64,000 nt of DNA. It comes from CAZNPH01 sp964574985. GTDB lineage: Bacteria; Bacteroidota; Bacteroidia; Bacteroidales; SM23-62. Where the stretch lies: positions 124,001 to 188,000 of the forward strand of contig CAZNPH010000001.1 in the NCBI GenBank assembly GCA_964574985.1, read 5' to 3'. Both the position numbers and the translations under genes were made by a program. The notes below the pieces were generated by a model, which worked only from the letters and a program-made list of their open reading frames with translations, ran no database searches and was not told the DNA's origin. Below, in pieces: positions 53,700 through 62,677 of this stretch (position 1 is its first letter; every line of letters starts with the position of its first letter).

Positions 53700-54977
53700 G
53701 TGGAACATAGTATCATATGCATGTTATGCCTGGGTTTGTTCTGGGGAACACTGGCCGGACAAACACCCCGGCCAGACTCTGTGAGCATCCGGAATCTTGA
53801 AAAAAGGATCCGGGAACTCGAATCCAAATGGCATACAAAACAACAGGAGGATGAACTGAAGAATCTGCTGGAAGAAGCGAACCGCCTTTCGGCAAAAGAA
53901 AAAGCGGAAAAGGCGGATATATCAAAGAAATTCCATAGCGGATTGCGCAGGCAGCAGGGATTGAACCCGAACATCAGTGTCAGCGGGGATTTTTTCGGAG
54001 GCATCAGCAGTTCGAACCATGAACTGATCACCGAACCCGGGGATTTTTCCTATGGCAACAATGGCGCATATTTGCGGGGCGTCGATCTTTCTTTCATCTC
54101 CCCCCTGGATCCTTATTCCCGCGGGAAGGTTTTCCTTTGTGCCACACCCGGGGGTCTCGATGTCGAAGAAGCTTATATGGATATCCTGAACCTGCCTTTC
54201 AGATCGGGCATCAAAGTGGGTATTTTCCGTCCCGAATTCGGTCTGCTGAACCGCTACCACGAACATGCCCTGCCTCAGTTCGACCGGCCCCTGGTACTCA
54301 GAAATTATTTCGGGCTGGATGGCCTCGCCGGAACCGGTCTGGCCACCAACACCCTGCTGCCCCGGCTTTTATTTGCCGATGCAAGTTCCATGGACCTTTC
54401 CCTGGTCAGCGGAGGAAATGATTTCAGCTTCACCGGGGAAAAAACATTCAATCCCCTGCTGGTCATCCATTTAAAAAATTATTACGATCTTTCGGAGAGC
54501 AGCTACTTTGAATATACCCTGAGTGGAGCAACCGGCAGGAATGATCCTGCAGCCAGGAACAATACCCGGACTGGCAGTGTGGGTATCCATTACAAATGGA
54601 TGCCTCCGGAAAGATCCAAATACCGGACTTTCAACTGGAAGACCGAGTTCTTTTTGTGTTCATATGAAACTGCTGGTGAATCCGTTCATTCTCGCGGATT
54701 TTACAGTTCTGTGGAAAACAAGCTCAATGCGCGTTTATGGCTCAGCGGACGGATCGGTTATTCGGAATATCCTTTCGATAACACGTTGTCGGGATGGAGT
54801 TACACTGTATGCATGGATTACTGGCAAAGCGAATGGGTTTTCTTCAGGATCCAGTACCAGTATAACGACCGGAGTATAACAGGATACCCGGGCACCACAG
54901 GCAGATTGCCGGATGATCATTCACTGATCCTGCAGATCAACTGGGCCATGGGTCCGCACAAACATGAAGCATACTGA
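53700..54977 (+). CDS. Outer-membrane beta-barrel porin, probably metal uptake
   Basis: The 425 aa protein has a signal peptide (ending TLAGQ), a charged coiled-coil segment (about residues 28-80: RIRELESKWHTKQQEDEL and on) and then a region rich in alternating aromatic/hydrophobic strands ending in a short Ile-Asn-Trp-Ala-type terminal strand. Features such as DVEEAYMDILNLP and GRPEFGLLNR-like FRPEFGLLNRYHEHALPQFDRP near 180 are typical of porin-like proteins found beside zinc ABC transporters. The start is GTG, aligned with the end of the structured repeat; an ATG 21 bp downstream is the alternative. It is the first gene of the metal operon. Confidence 0.78.
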   Translation: MEHSIICMLCLGLFWGTLAGQTPRPDSVSIRNLEKRIRELESKWHTKQQEDELKNLLEEANRLSAKEKAEKADISKKFHSGLRRQQGLNPNISVSGDFFGGISSSNHELITEPGDFSYGNNGAYLRGVDLSFISPLDPYSRGKVFLCATPGGLDVEEAYMDILNLPFRSGIKVGIFRPEFGLLNRYHEHALPQFDRPLVLRNYFGLDGLAGTGLATNTLLPRLLFADASSMDLSLVSGGNDFSFTGEKTFNPLLVIHLKNYYDLSESSYFEYTLSGATGRNDPAARNNTRTGSVGIHYKWMPPERSKYRTFNWKTEFFLCSYETAGESVHSRGFYSSVENKLNARLWLSGRIGYSEYPFDNTLSGWSYTVCMDYWQSEWVFFRIQYQYNDRSITGYPGTTGRLPDDHSLILQINWAMGPHKHEAY

Positions 54978-55036
54978 GTATTATTATGAAACATGTTATT
55001 AACCTTATACAACATAAGCAAATAAAACGAAACAAT

Positions 55037-56122
55037 ATGAGAATCATGAAAACAAACGGCTTGCGAAAAAGATTTTTCGCAAAACCGGCCATAACGGCCG
55101 TCTTGCTGGCAATATACAGCATGACAGGATATGCCATGGCAAACGCCGGATCACCCAACAAGCAAAAATTACAGATTGTCTGTTCATTTTCGGACTATGC
55201 GGCCATTGCCGAATCCATCGCCCGGGACAAAGCGAAGGTCCAGGCCATTTCACACGGGGACCAGGATCCTCATTTTGTTCCTCCGAAACCCAGTTACGCC
55301 ATGATACTGCACAAAGCCGATATGTGGGTAACAACGGGCATGGACCTGGAACAATGGTCCACCACCCTGCTGGACAAATCACACAATAAAAGGATCATGG
55401 ACGGAGCAGCCGGATTTGTAGCTGTTTCGGATGGAGTTGATATACTTCAAAAAATTGAGAAAGGCGACCGTACCGAAGGAGACGTCCACCTGATGGGTAA
55501 TCCACACATCAATACGAGTCCGGTTAACTGGCCAGCCATCGCAAAAAACATCACCATCGGACTGATCAAGGTGGATCCCGCCAATTCCTCATTCTATGAA
55601 GCAAACCGGGATGCATTCATCGATAAGACATGTAAGGCTCTTTTCGGGGAACAACTGGTCGGACTCTTTGGGGGGGAAACCCTGCTGCAATTGTTATCCA
55701 ACAAAACACTTTTCACCTTCCTGGAAAAAGAATACGAGGGGAAAAAGCTCACTTCCATGCTCGGGGGCTGGCTGAAGGAAGCCCTTCCGCTCAGGGGAAT
55801 GAATGTCATCGCGTACCATAAGAACTGGACCTATTTTGGAGAAACATTCGGAATAAACATCGCAGGATATATTGAACCCAAACCGGGCATCCCGCCGTCT
55901 GCAAAACATGTCCGGTATATGATCAATCTCATAAAAGAACAACAAATAAAACTGATGCTTGTGGCCAGCTATTTCGAAAAAAAATCCCCGTCAATGATCG
56001 AAGCGAAAACCGGCATCAAGGCATTGTACCTGCCATTGTTTGTAAACCGGGAAAAAGGATTGGATGACAATTTCGAACTGATCGGATACTGGATTGACCG
56101 GATCAAAGCCAGCATTGACTGA
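55037..56122 (+). CDS. Metal ABC transporter binding protein, ZnuA-type
   Basis: ZnuA-like proteins capture zinc or manganese in the periplasm. After a signal sequence (ending YAMANA) come IVCSFSDYAAIAESIA near 40, the metal His pair in SHGDQDPHFVPPKPSY near 67-80, GNPHINTSPVNW near 155, and VIAYHKNWTYF near 255 with the third His. The charged His-rich loop seen in many ZnuA proteins is absent. About 361 aa from the chosen ATG; an earlier ATG 51 bp upstream lacks a good leader. It lies between the porin and two permease genes. Confidence 0.9.
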   Translation: MRIMKTNGLRKRFFAKPAITAVLLAIYSMTGYAMANAGSPNKQKLQIVCSFSDYAAIAESIARDKAKVQAISHGDQDPHFVPPKPSYAMILHKADMWVTTGMDLEQWSTTLLDKSHNKRIMDGAAGFVAVSDGVDILQKIEKGDRTEGDVHLMGNPHINTSPVNWPAIAKNITIGLIKVDPANSSFYEANRDAFIDKTCKALFGEQLVGLFGGETLLQLLSNKTLFTFLEKEYEGKKLTSMLGGWLKEALPLRGMNVIAYHKNWTYFGETFGINIAGYIEPKPGIPPSAKHVRYMINLIKEQQIKLMLVASYFEKKSPSMIEAKTGIKALYLPLFVNREKGLDDNFELIGYWIDRIKASID

Positions 56123-56152
56123 CCGAAAAAAACACAAAAACAATCCCCTGGT

Positions 56153-56980
56153 ATGGATACACTTTTATTTCTTGCCCCTCCCATAACCATCAGCATTCTC
56201 CTGGCAGGTATTCTTGGATATTTTGGCAATCATATTCTTGCCCGGGGAATTATCTTTATTGACATTGCCATCGCCCAGATCGCAGCCCTCGGCACCATGA
56301 CCGGGATCATTCTCGGATTCGCCGATGAATCGACACCCAACCAGCTCATTTCATATGGTTTTACCATACTGGTGCTGACATTATTCCTTCTGATGAAACC
56401 CAAAAAAAATCTCTTGCCACAGGAGGCCCTGATCGGCATCTTTTATTGCATAGCCCTGGGGGCCGCGTTGCTGCTGGCGGAAAAAATACCGGGAGGATCC
56501 AATTTCATCACCAAAACCATAACGGGCAATGTGCTATGGGTCACCTGGAAAAAGATCCTCCACTGCGTGATCCTGCTGTCGGCCGTGATCCTCATTCATC
56601 TCCTGCTGGGCAAAAAATTCAAAGAGATCAGTCTGAACAAAAACCATCCTGCCGCCCAGGGTTCGTTAAACTTGTGGATCGATTGGATCTTTTATGTTAC
56701 TTTCGGGATTGTCATTGTCAAAGCCGTCCCTGTGCAGGGAATTTTTCTTGTGTTTATCCTGTTAATAGCACCGGCAGCCGTGGTCGCCCTGTTTACCCAT
56801 AACTGGAAGAAAAAGATCCTCTGGAGCTGGTTCATCGGAGCGGCCGGTTCGGTTGCCGGGATATTGATTTCTTACCGTTACAATATCTCCAACGGGCCGG
56901 CCATTGTTTGTATCCTGGGAACCATGGTTTTCCTGTTGAGTTTTTATAAACTGGCCACCAAAAAATCAAAACCCATATGA
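56153..56980 (+). CDS. Metal ABC permease, ABC-3 family
   Basis: The 275 aa protein has eight to nine membrane helices of the ZnuB/TroC type. Family signatures include ILARGIIFIDIAIAQIAALG near 28-47, the loop EALIGIFYCIALGAALLLAEK near 90, and a C-terminal VKAVPVQGIFLVFILLIAPAAV. It is cotranscribed with the binding protein and ends inside the next permease start (ATGA overlap). The two permeases could form a heterodimer. Confidence 0.9.
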   Translation: MDTLLFLAPPITISILLAGILGYFGNHILARGIIFIDIAIAQIAALGTMTGIILGFADESTPNQLISYGFTILVLTLFLLMKPKKNLLPQEALIGIFYCIALGAALLLAEKIPGGSNFITKTITGNVLWVTWKKILHCVILLSAVILIHLLLGKKFKEISLNKNHPAAQGSLNLWIDWIFYVTFGIVIVKAVPVQGIFLVFILLIAPAAVVALFTHNWKKKILWSWFIGAAGSVAGILISYRYNISNGPAIVCILGTMVFLLSFYKLATKKSKPI

Positions 56981-57828
56981 TCGCAATAGAATTTCTTTTA
57001 ACGCCTTTGGTGGCATGCCTGATTTTGGTATTGATCAATGTATATTTTGGCATCCATGTAATCAAGCGTGAAATCATATTTATCGACATTGCCATGGCCC
57101 AGATCGCAGCCATGGGAAGTGCGGTCGCCATGATCCTTTTTCAATCGGCACATCCCGGTCATATGGAAGGACACCGGGAACACAATGCTTTTGCCTACCT
57201 GTTTTCTCTTTTGTTCGTCACCCTGGCTTCCCTGGTCTTTAGCATCCTCCGTAACAAAAAAATCCCCGTCCCCATTGAAGCGATCATTGGGATTGCATAT
57301 GCGGCAGCTACCACCGGAACGGTCATCATCCTTGATAAAGGAGCCGGCGGGGACGTACATGTTCATGATATGCTGATAGGCGCAATCCTGTGGGTCAGCT
57401 GGCACCAGGTCACGCGGCTTTTTGTGATCGCCCTGCTGGTTGGGATATTCCATATCATCTTCAGGAAAAAATTCACGGGGATATCAGATATTCAACAAAA
57501 ACAGGAGCAGAATATACCCTATAAGGCATGGTGGGACTTTTTGTTTTATTTCAGTTTAGGTATCGTGATCATTGAAGCGGTCAATATTGCAGGGATCCTG
57601 ACTGTTTTTGCAATGCTGATCATCCCCGCTTCCATAGGCTTTATCTTTACCGGGAATTGGAGGGGCAGACTCTGTATCGGCTGGATATCCGGGGCGTTTG
57701 CTTCTTTGGCCGGACTCTGTCTTTCGTTTCTGATGGACGTACCCTGTTCCCCGGTGATCATCATCCTTCTGGGAATCATCTTGTTAATGGGTAGCGCACT
57801 GAAATCAGTCCGGGGACAACACACCTGA
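56977..57828 (+). CDS. Metal ABC permease, ABC-3 family (second)
   Basis: The 283 aa permease is a paralogue of the preceding one (REIIFIDIAMAQIAAMG near 30, PIEAIIGIAYAAATTGTVIILDKG near 102, IIEAVNIAGILTVFAMLIIPASIG near 200). A His-containing loop (HPGHMEGHREHN, near residues 58-70) and GDVHVHDML near 128 could handle metal at the membrane face. No ABC ATPase gene follows; the next gene is a convergent ribH. The ATPase must be encoded elsewhere or supplied by another system. Confidence 0.9.
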   Translation: MIAIEFLLTPLVACLILVLINVYFGIHVIKREIIFIDIAMAQIAAMGSAVAMILFQSAHPGHMEGHREHNAFAYLFSLLFVTLASLVFSILRNKKIPVPIEAIIGIAYAAATTGTVIILDKGAGGDVHVHDMLIGAILWVSWHQVTRLFVIALLVGIFHIIFRKKFTGISDIQQKQEQNIPYKAWWDFLFYFSLGIVIIEAVNIAGILTVFAMLIIPASIGFIFTGNWRGRLCIGWISGAFASLAGLCLSFLMDVPCSPVIIILLGIILLMGSALKSVRGQHT

Positions 57829-57839
57829 TCCGAGCTTCA

Positions 57840-58343
57840 CTAACCGGATTCTCCGCTCATATCTTTCTGCAAACGGGCCATCCTGATGGCGGCAATGGCC
57901 GCTTCATCTCCTTTGTTCCCGTGTTTTCCCCCGGCACGGTCCCTGGCCTGCTGAAGATTCTCAGTGGTCAGGACGCCAAAAATGATGGGGAGATTGTAGT
58001 GCAGATTTAATTCGGTGATCCCACGGGTCACACCCTGGCATATATAATCAAAATGGCTGGTTTCTCCCCGGATGACACACCCCAGGCAAATCACGGCATC
58101 CACATCCGTATACTCGGCCATGAATTGTGCAGCAAGGGGCAGTTCAAAACTTCCCGGCACAAAGCGGGTTATTATATCCCTTTTCAAAGCACCGTGTTTT
58201 ACCAGGGTATCCATGGCACCTTTCATCAGCGCGTTGGTCACCTGTTCATTATACGCGGAAACAACGATGCCGAACGAAAATCCTTTCGCGGATGGAATAT
58301 TGTCAGAATCGTAGCTGGAAAGATTCTTCAGGGAAGTAGCCAT
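57840..58343 (-). CDS. ribH: 6,7-dimethyl-8-ribityllumazine synthase
   Basis: RibH makes the direct precursor of riboflavin from a ribitylaminouracil and a butanone phosphate, and usually forms a 60-mer or pentamer. Recognisable segments are GIVVSAYNEQVTNAL near residue 25, VPGSFELPLAAQFM near 62, VICLGCVIRGETSHFDY near 85 with the active-site His, and PIIFGVLTTENLQQA near 123. The 167 aa length is normal. It follows a TPR gene by 11 bp on the minus strand, the common Bacteroidota arrangement. Confidence 0.95.
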   Translation of the reverse strand: MATSLKNLSSYDSDNIPSAKGFSFGIVVSAYNEQVTNALMKGAMDTLVKHGALKRDIITRFVPGSFELPLAAQFMAEYTDVDAVICLGCVIRGETSHFDYICQGVTRGITELNLHYNLPIIFGVLTTENLQQARDRAGGKHGNKGDEAAIAAIRMARLQKDMSGESG

Positions 58344-58354
58344 GATTCAACCGG

Positions 58355-59047
58355 TTACTTATTCTTCCATATCCCGGCCCTGGTCCTGTATTTTGCAATA
58401 TTTTCCTGACCGGCGTAATCAGGGAATTCCTCTTCGATCATGCTGTAAAGTTCCTCGGCCCGGGCATAATTATCCAGGGCTTCATGAACAACGGCCGCTT
58501 TCCTGAGAAACATGGGTGTGGTAAAATCGTTTTCATTGTAATTGGCTGCTTTCATATAATACTCTATGCCCTGTTCCGACTCGCCCAATTCCACATAAGC
58601 ATCTCCCAATGCACCCAGTGCTACCGGGGCCACCATTTTGTCTTTCAGTTTAAAATCACTCAGATATTCAATGGCATCCTGGTATTCTCCCAGCTTCAAA
58701 CAGGATATTCCGGCATAATATTTTGCCAGATTCGCCTGTTTTGTCATCCGGTATTCATCAATAATATCTATAAAGCCCAGATAATTGCCATCTCCATACA
58801 GGGCAAGGTTAAAGGAATCCATTTCAAAATACTTCTCAGCCATGAACATCTGGGACAGGGCTTCTTTCTGCCTCGGCATAAAATAAAACCGCCTGGAACC
58901 CAAAATCACCGCGACAAGGATGAGCAATACAGTAACCACCCGCATGATGGCCTTTTGGTTGTCCTCAATAAATTGTTCGGTCCTGGATAATGCACTTTCA
59001 ACTCCTTCAATCCCATCCTGCTGTTTCGGTCTTTTTGTATCTGTCAT
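58355..59047 (-). CDS. TPR membrane protein (YfgM-like)
   Basis: From the chosen start (MTDTKRPKQQDG) the protein is about 230 aa. A single transmembrane helix (about residues 35-54, VVTVLLILVAVILGS) anchors it in the inner membrane, and the rest holds tetratricopeptide repeats (AKYYAGISCLKLGEYQDAIEYL, ALGDAYVELGESEQGIEYYMKA, ARAEELYSMIEEEFP). The much longer in-frame start would enter the divergent recF leader and encodes no sensible protein. The gene is regularly found between ribH and recF in this phylum; an envelope-assembly role similar to YfgM is a guess. Confidence 0.85.
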   Translation of the reverse strand: MTDTKRPKQQDGIEGVESALSRTEQFIEDNQKAIMRVVTVLLILVAVILGSRRFYFMPRQKEALSQMFMAEKYFEMDSFNLALYGDGNYLGFIDIIDEYRMTKQANLAKYYAGISCLKLGEYQDAIEYLSDFKLKDKMVAPVALGALGDAYVELGESEQGIEYYMKAANYNENDFTTPMFLRKAAVVHEALDNYARAEELYSMIEEEFPDYAGQENIAKYRTRAGIWKNK

Positions 59048-59169
59048 ATTATCAAAACAGTAAAGGTTATCCAAAAAACAAGGCAAATGTAATTCTTTTT
59101 CTTTCCATTTCACAGTGTATCTTATTAATTTTACGCAGCAATACTTGTGAGACGATTCACCCATTGACC

Positions 59170-60276
59170 ATGCATCTGAAATCCTTATCACTGATCAATT
59201 TCAAGAACTACGACCAACTGGACCTGAAATTCGGACCCGGGATCAATTGCTTTGTCGGAGACAATGGTACCGGAAAAACCAATCTTTTGGACGCCATTTA
59301 TTATCTGTCACTGACCAAAAGCTATTTCAATCCGATCGATACGCAAAATATCATGCACGGCAACGACCATTTCCTGATCCAGGGAGAATACGAAAGAGAC
59401 GGGGCTTCGGAAAAGATCCATTGCGGGATCCAAAAGAAAGGCAAAAAGAAATTCAAAAGAAACGGCAAGGAATACAGCAGGCTCTCCGAACATGTGGGAC
59501 TGATCCCGGTGGTCATGATCTCTCCCGCGGACAGCAATTTGATCCTTGAGGGAAGCGGTGAAAGGAGAAAGTTCATCAATGGTGTTATCTCACAATATAA
59601 CAAACAATATCTCGAAGATCTGCTGAGATACAACCGTGCCCTGCTGCAAAGGAATCAGTTGTTGAAGAACATCGCCAAAACGGGGAAACTTGATAAAGAA
59701 GTACTCAACATTTATTCCATGCAAATGATCCGGCACGGAAAATCCATACATCAGCAAAGGGTTGAGTTCAGCAACCGGCTGAAACCGGTTTTCCAGAAAT
59801 ACTATCAGGAGGTGTCCGGGGGACGGGAAAAAGTAAACCTCAGGTACCGTTCCCAGCTGAATGGGGGCGATTTCAAAAAAATGATGGATGAGGCATATTC
59901 CAAGGACAGCATACTGGAATACACCACAGTGGGCATCCATAAGGATGACCTCGACCTGGAACTGGGAAAACATCCCATAAAAAAAGTGGGCTCACAGGGA
60001 CAGCAAAAAACATATCTGGTATCCCTGAAACTTGCCAAATTTGAATTTATAAGGGAGGTGTCCGGATTACACCCCATTCTTTTGCTGGATGACATATTTG
60101 ACAAATTCGATGCCAGCCGCGTGGAACACATCATCAAACTGGTATCGGAAGAACATTTCGGACAAATTTTCATTACCGACACCCACACGGAAAGGATACA
60201 GGATATACTGGACAGGATTTCAAATGATTACAAGCTTTTCCTGCTTAAAGAGGGAACGGTCGAAATCCCCCAATGA
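59170..60276 (+). CDS. recF: DNA replication and repair protein RecF
   Basis: RecF helps load RecA at gapped DNA. The start MHLKSLSLINFKNYDQLDL gives the standard 368 aa product. Walker A GDNGTGKTNLLDAI is near residue 35, the ABC signature SQGQQKTYLVSLKLA near 278 and Walker B LLLDDIFDKFD near 305. It is divergent from the TPR gene and its stop overlaps the start of the DUF721 gene (ATGA). An upstream in-frame start is possible in principle but adds 60 unlikely residues. Confidence 0.95.
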   Translation: MHLKSLSLINFKNYDQLDLKFGPGINCFVGDNGTGKTNLLDAIYYLSLTKSYFNPIDTQNIMHGNDHFLIQGEYERDGASEKIHCGIQKKGKKKFKRNGKEYSRLSEHVGLIPVVMISPADSNLILEGSGERRKFINGVISQYNKQYLEDLLRYNRALLQRNQLLKNIAKTGKLDKEVLNIYSMQMIRHGKSIHQQRVEFSNRLKPVFQKYYQEVSGGREKVNLRYRSQLNGGDFKKMMDEAYSKDSILEYTTVGIHKDDLDLELGKHPIKKVGSQGQQKTYLVSLKLAKFEFIREVSGLHPILLLDDIFDKFDASRVEHIIKLVSEEHFGQIFITDTHTERIQDILDRISNDYKLFLLKEGTVEIPQ

Positions 60277-60572
60277 CCAAAATGAGAAAAAGCGAAACAC
60301 AAAAAATCGCTGTGATCCTTGGTGAATTTCTTCAGGATACCAGGATCGGCACAAAAATGAAGGAAATCCGGGCCCTCGGCAACTGGGAAGAACTGCTGGG
60401 CCGTTCTGTGGCAAGATCCACCAAAAAATTATTCATCAGGGACGGGAAATTATACGTTTACCTGTCTTCTCCGGTGGTCAGAAACGAACTGTTCATGATC
60501 CGGGACGATATTTTAAAAAAGTTCAACGACCGTGCCGGCGAGAAACTGGTTCGGGAAATCGTGCTGAAGTGA
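60273..60572 (+). CDS. DUF721 protein (DciA-like)
   Basis: The 99 aa protein of the DUF721 family shares its fold with DciA, the helicase-loading factor of many bacteria lacking DnaC. Motifs: WEELLGRSVARST near residue 35, KLFIRDGKLYVYLSSPVVRNEL near 52 and INDRAGEKLVREIVLK-like ending. It overlaps recF by 4 bases, the usual order in Bacteroidota, so a role in replication initiation is likely. A second ATG lies 12 bp downstream. Confidence 0.88.
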   Translation: MTKMRKSETQKIAVILGEFLQDTRIGTKMKEIRALGNWEELLGRSVARSTKKLFIRDGKLYVYLSSPVVRNELFMIRDDILKKFNDRAGEKLVREIVLK

Positions 60573-60595
60573 TTTCTTCATCCTGCAAGAATCAA

Positions 60596-61018
60596 TTACA
60601 GGAACCTTTCACATCCCGAAAAAAAGAAATCCGTTTCAAATTCTGCATTTTTGTCGCTGTCTGATCCATGAACAGCGTTTCGCTGTAACGACTCAGCAAA
60701 TTTTCTGCGTATGGTCCCTTCATCTGCGTCATCAGGATTGGTCGCACCGATCAGCTTCCGGTAACCTTCAACGGCATTGTCTTTTTTGAGCATGGCCACC
60801 ACCACAGGACCCGAGGTAATAAAATCGACCAGCCCCTCAAAAAAAGGTTTGCTCCTGTGGACCGCATAAAATGCTTCAGCCTGCTCCCGGCTTATTCTGA
60901 TCATTTTCATGGCGGCGATCTGGAATCCGGATTCGTTGACCATGGCCAGAATGGGGCCGGTATGTTGCTTTCTGACAGCCCCGGGTTTGATAATGGTGAG
61001 CGTTACATTCCCCTTCAT
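60596..61018 (-). CDS. ndk: Nucleoside diphosphate kinase
   Basis: Ndk transfers the terminal phosphate between nucleotides through a phospho-His intermediate. The 140 aa protein has the Lys in TIIKPGAV near residue 11, the ATP-binding region LIGATNPDDADEGTIRRKF near 90-108 and the catalytic His in NAVHGSDS near residue 117. The C-terminus (FFSGCERFL) is short, as in many Bacteroidota homologues. It converges with the DUF721 gene and diverges from nrnA. Confidence 0.95.
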   Translation of the reverse strand: MKGNVTLTIIKPGAVRKQHTGPILAMVNESGFQIAAMKMIRISREQAEAFYAVHRSKPFFEGLVDFITSGPVVVAMLKKDNAVEGYRKLIGATNPDDADEGTIRRKFAESLQRNAVHGSDSDKNAEFETDFFFSGCERFL

Positions 61019-61069
61019 GTGGTTGTATTTTGAAAAACAATCGTCGAAGATAGTAAATTATTTATTTTT

Positions 61070-61077
61070 TATCTTTG
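61070..61077 (+). promoter_or_regulatory. Bacteroidota -7 box (TATCTTTG) of nrnA
   Basis: The octamer lies 41 bp before the nrnA ATG in an AT-rich stretch. A -33 TTG at the right distance is not seen. Confidence 0.5.
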
Positions 61078-61118
61078 CAGGTTCCGGAAATCCAAAATGT
61101 GCATAATTATCGACTGCA

Positions 61119-62129
61119 ATGCGTGACAACCAGATCAAAAAAATCGGCAAAATCCTGAAAAGCTCCAAAAAAGCATTCATCGTATCCCATACCAATCCGG
61201 ACGGTGATGCAGCGGGCTCTTCACTGGGACTCTACTGGTATCTGGTAAAAAAAGGCATTGCGCCAATGCTTGCCATGCCCAATGCCCTTCCCCATTTTCT
61301 GAAATGGCTTCCGGGAACGGAAAATATTCTCAATTTTTACAAGTATAAGACGAAAATCGCGGAGGAAATATCATCTGCGGATATTATCTTCTGCCTGGAT
61401 TTCAATGAGCTGAACCGCGCAGGCAATATGGAACACCTGATCAGGCAATCCAAAGCAAAAAAAGTGTTGATCGATCATCATCCGGGTCCCGAGGACTGTA
61501 CCGATTTTGTTCTTTCCGATCCGAAGGCAAGTTCGACCGCAGAGCTGATTTTTTCTATGATCAGCCATCTGAACGACCTTGATCTGATCGACCAGCAAAT
61601 CGCGGTTTGTCTGTTTACAGGGATTATGACGGATACCGGTTGTTTCAATTACGGAAGTTCCCAGCCCGGCACTTACAGGGTGGTTGCAGAATTACTAAAA
61701 CGCGGAATTGACAAGGATGCCATCTACCAGAAAGTTTATAATAATTTTTCCCCGGACAGAATGCGGCTGCTGGGATACTGCCTGCACAGGAAATTGGTTG
61801 TCTTGCCCGAGTACAATACGGCATACATTACACTCACCCAGGAAGAAATCAAGCAATTCGGGCATGTGAAAGGAGACACCGAAGGATTTGTAAATTATCC
61901 TTTTGCCATTAAAAATATTAAAGTGACTGCTTTTTTCGTTGAAAAAGAAAACCACATCAATATCTCTTTTCGTTCACGTGGAAATTTCAGGATCAATGAA
62001 TTTTCCAGGAAACATTTCAACGGAGGAGGACATGACAATGCTGCAGGGGGTGAATCATTCAGCAGCCTCGATGAAACAGTTAAAAAATTTGTCAAACTTC
62101 TCCCGGAGTATTCAGAAGAAATAAAATGA
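61119..62129 (+). CDS. nrnA: DHH-family NrnA-like oligoribonuclease/pAp phosphatase
   Basis: NrnA degrades nano-RNAs and dephosphorylates pAp. The 336 aa protein has the DHH motifs VSHTNPDGDAAGSSLGLYW near residue 22, IIFCLDFNELNRAG near 90 and VLIDHHPGPEDC near 118, and the DHHA1 domain motif GGGHDNAAGG near 308. The metal-binding Asp and His residues are all in place. It is cytoplasmic and overlaps the following FKBP gene by 4 bases, so an operon with the lipoproteins is likely. Confidence 0.93.
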   Translation: MRDNQIKKIGKILKSSKKAFIVSHTNPDGDAAGSSLGLYWYLVKKGIAPMLAMPNALPHFLKWLPGTENILNFYKYKTKIAEEISSADIIFCLDFNELNRAGNMEHLIRQSKAKKVLIDHHPGPEDCTDFVLSDPKASSTAELIFSMISHLNDLDLIDQQIAVCLFTGIMTDTGCFNYGSSQPGTYRVVAELLKRGIDKDAIYQKVYNNFSPDRMRLLGYCLHRKLVVLPEYNTAYITLTQEEIKQFGHVKGDTEGFVNYPFAIKNIKVTAFFVEKENHINISFRSRGNFRINEFSRKHFNGGGHDNAAGGESFSSLDETVKKFVKLLPEYSEEIK

Positions 62130-62677
62130 GAACAAGCCCCGGAATATTGATTTGCTTATTTCTTCTTGTTTCCTTTTATTTTTGGCAGGGCTGCAAACAG
62201 GAACAACCTGCCAACCCCGGGTCCGGCACGGAAAACATAAAGGAACAAAAGAAGAACCTTTTGAAAGCCAACCGTTTCCTCGTCCGCAAGGATACCGAGC
62301 TCATCAACAGCTATGCAGAAAGAAGGGGTTGGAAACTATCAAGAACAGAAAACGGCTTGTATTACATGATCATGGAAACGGGCCATGGTCCGAAACCGGA
62401 AGAAGGAACCCGCGTTACCATGCATTATTCGATCAGTTTGCTGGACGGTACTTTATGCTACCGGTCCGATTCATCAAATCCGAAAAAATTTGTGGTGGGA
62501 AAAAGCAAGGTAGAATCCGGTCTGGACACAGGGATCAGAATGCTGAAAGAAGGAGCAAGGGCAAGATTCATTCTGCCGCCCCATCTGGCGTACGGATTGC
62601 TGGGAGACGAGGGGAAGATCCCTCCCCGGTCGGTCATCGTATATGAAATTGAACTGATAAAAGTCAGCGATCATTGA
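62126..62677 (+). CDS. FKBP-type peptidyl-prolyl isomerase lipoprotein (GldI-like)
   Basis: The 183 aa protein carries a lipoprotein signal (LLVSFYFWQGC), a helical segment (KNLLKANRFLVRKDTELINSY) and a C-terminal FKBP domain (GPKPEEGTRVTMHYSISLLDG near 90, ARFILPPHLAYGLLGDEGKIPPRS near 150). FKBPs speed proline isomerisation during folding in the periplasm. GldI, a gliding-motility accessory protein, has this organisation. It is coupled by overlapping stop/start signals to nrnA upstream and to a second FKBP gene downstream. Confidence 0.9.
   Translation: MRTSPGILICLFLLVSFYFWQGCKQEQPANPGSGTENIKEQKKNLLKANRFLVRKDTELINSYAERRGWKLSRTENGLYYMIMETGHGPKPEEGTRVTMHYSISLLDGTLCYRSDSSNPKKFVVGKSKVESGLDTGIRMLKEGARARFILPPHLAYGLLGDEGKIPPRSVIVYEIELIKVSDH

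Noticed and set aside
58990..59169. Longer recF start
   Set aside because: The extra 60 residues overlap the divergent TPR gene start and do not match RecF.
60557..60592. Hairpin between DUF721 and ndk as a terminator
   Set aside because: The stem has a bulge and no T-run follows in either direction.
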